A DNA stretch of 6,733 nt from SZUA-230 sp964581095. Its GTDB lineage: Bacteria; Bacteroidota; Bacteroidia; Cytophagales; Cyclobacteriaceae. The notes under the pieces are model-generated. The model was not told where the DNA came from. It saw only the letters and a program-made list of their open reading frames with translations, and made no database searches. The position numbers and the translations under genes were made by a program. Shown piece by piece: positions 6,576 through 6,733 of the stretch (the first letter of the stretch is position 1; each line of letters opens with the position of its first letter). Location of the stretch: positions 1 to 6,733 of the forward strand of contig CAZONK010000185.1 of the NCBI GenBank assembly GCA_964581095.1. Direction: 5' to 3'.

Positions 6576-6733
6576 TCATTATTTAGAATTACTCAAACAT
6601 ATTCTTGATGAATGTAATTTTATTTTGAACTCTATAAAATCTGAATCAACTAAAAGCGATTTAATTGAGAATGAGGTATTGAAAAGAGCGATTGTGAGAA
6701 GTCTGGAAATCATTGGAGAAGCTACAAAAAAAA
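6568..6733 (+). CDS. HepT-type HEPN (DUF86) toxin, partial (3' end beyond the window)
   Basis: The first 55 codons are present with no stop before the window edge. It opens 'MSDHYLELLKHILDE' and continues to 'LKRAIVRSLEIIGEATKK', the strongly conserved 'RA..RSLEIIGEA' helix of HepT/DUF86 proteins. In known members the active site is a downstream RX4-6H-X-Y motif that cuts RNA; that part is outside the window, so activity cannot be judged. The ATG lies inside the end of the nucleotidyltransferase gene (ATGTCTGA, an 8-base overlap), typical of this toxin-antitoxin family. GC is about 28%, like its partner. It is not seen to be broken; the truncation is only the window boundary. Confidence 0.85.
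   Translation, partial: MSDHYLELLKHILDECNFILNSIKSESTKSDLIENEVLKRAIVRSLEIIGEATKK

Overview
The window looks like chromosomal DNA from a member of the Bacteroidota. Four observations support this: promoter-like TAnnTTTG boxes of the Bacteroidetes type, almost no Shine-Dalgarno signals before the starts, a protein of the DUF4924 family (to my knowledge essentially confined to this phylum), and an OmpA-family protein with the TPR / beta-propeller / carboxypeptidase-regulatory-like / OmpA_C layout of the type IX secretion protein PorE. I cannot name a genus; most of the window is housekeeping material of about 40% GC or slightly less.

Minus-strand block (59-5528, transcribed right to left). lepA (ribosomal GTPase EF4) comes first, followed by a 241-base gap. 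That gap holds an AT-only terminator candidate and a G/C-rich imperfect inverted repeat resembling a REP/BIME element. Then come folD, queE and a PorE-like envelope gene, with gaps of 12 and 3 bases, so these three are very probably one transcript. The operon mixes one-carbon metabolism (FolD), 7-deazaguanine synthesis for queuosine (QueE) and an outer-membrane/peptidoglycan-linked protein. The proteins have no obvious biochemical reason to sit together. FolD lacks the usual residues at two positions associated with NADP 2'-phosphate binding.

Plus-strand block (5657-6733). A 128-base divergent intergenic region carries a recognisable promoter box for lepA on one strand and for a DUF4924 gene on the other. 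The DUF4924 gene is followed, after 91 bases, by an abruptly AT-rich pair: a MntA-type minimal nucleotidyltransferase (complete) and a HepT-type protein (cut by the window end), overlapping by 8 bases. These form a type VII (MNT/HEPN) toxin-antitoxin module, the only clearly accessory part of the window. By hand count its GC is about 26-28%, against about 39% for the DUF4924 gene beside it, which suggests horizontal acquisition.

I see no rRNA, tRNA, CRISPR array, insertion sequence or transposase. I found no clear new multi-gene system. The points most worth a second look are the altered FolD cofactor site, the PorE-like protein with its ambiguous signal peptide, the inverted repeat between lepA and folD, the unknown DUF4924 gene, and the acquired MNT/HEPN pair.
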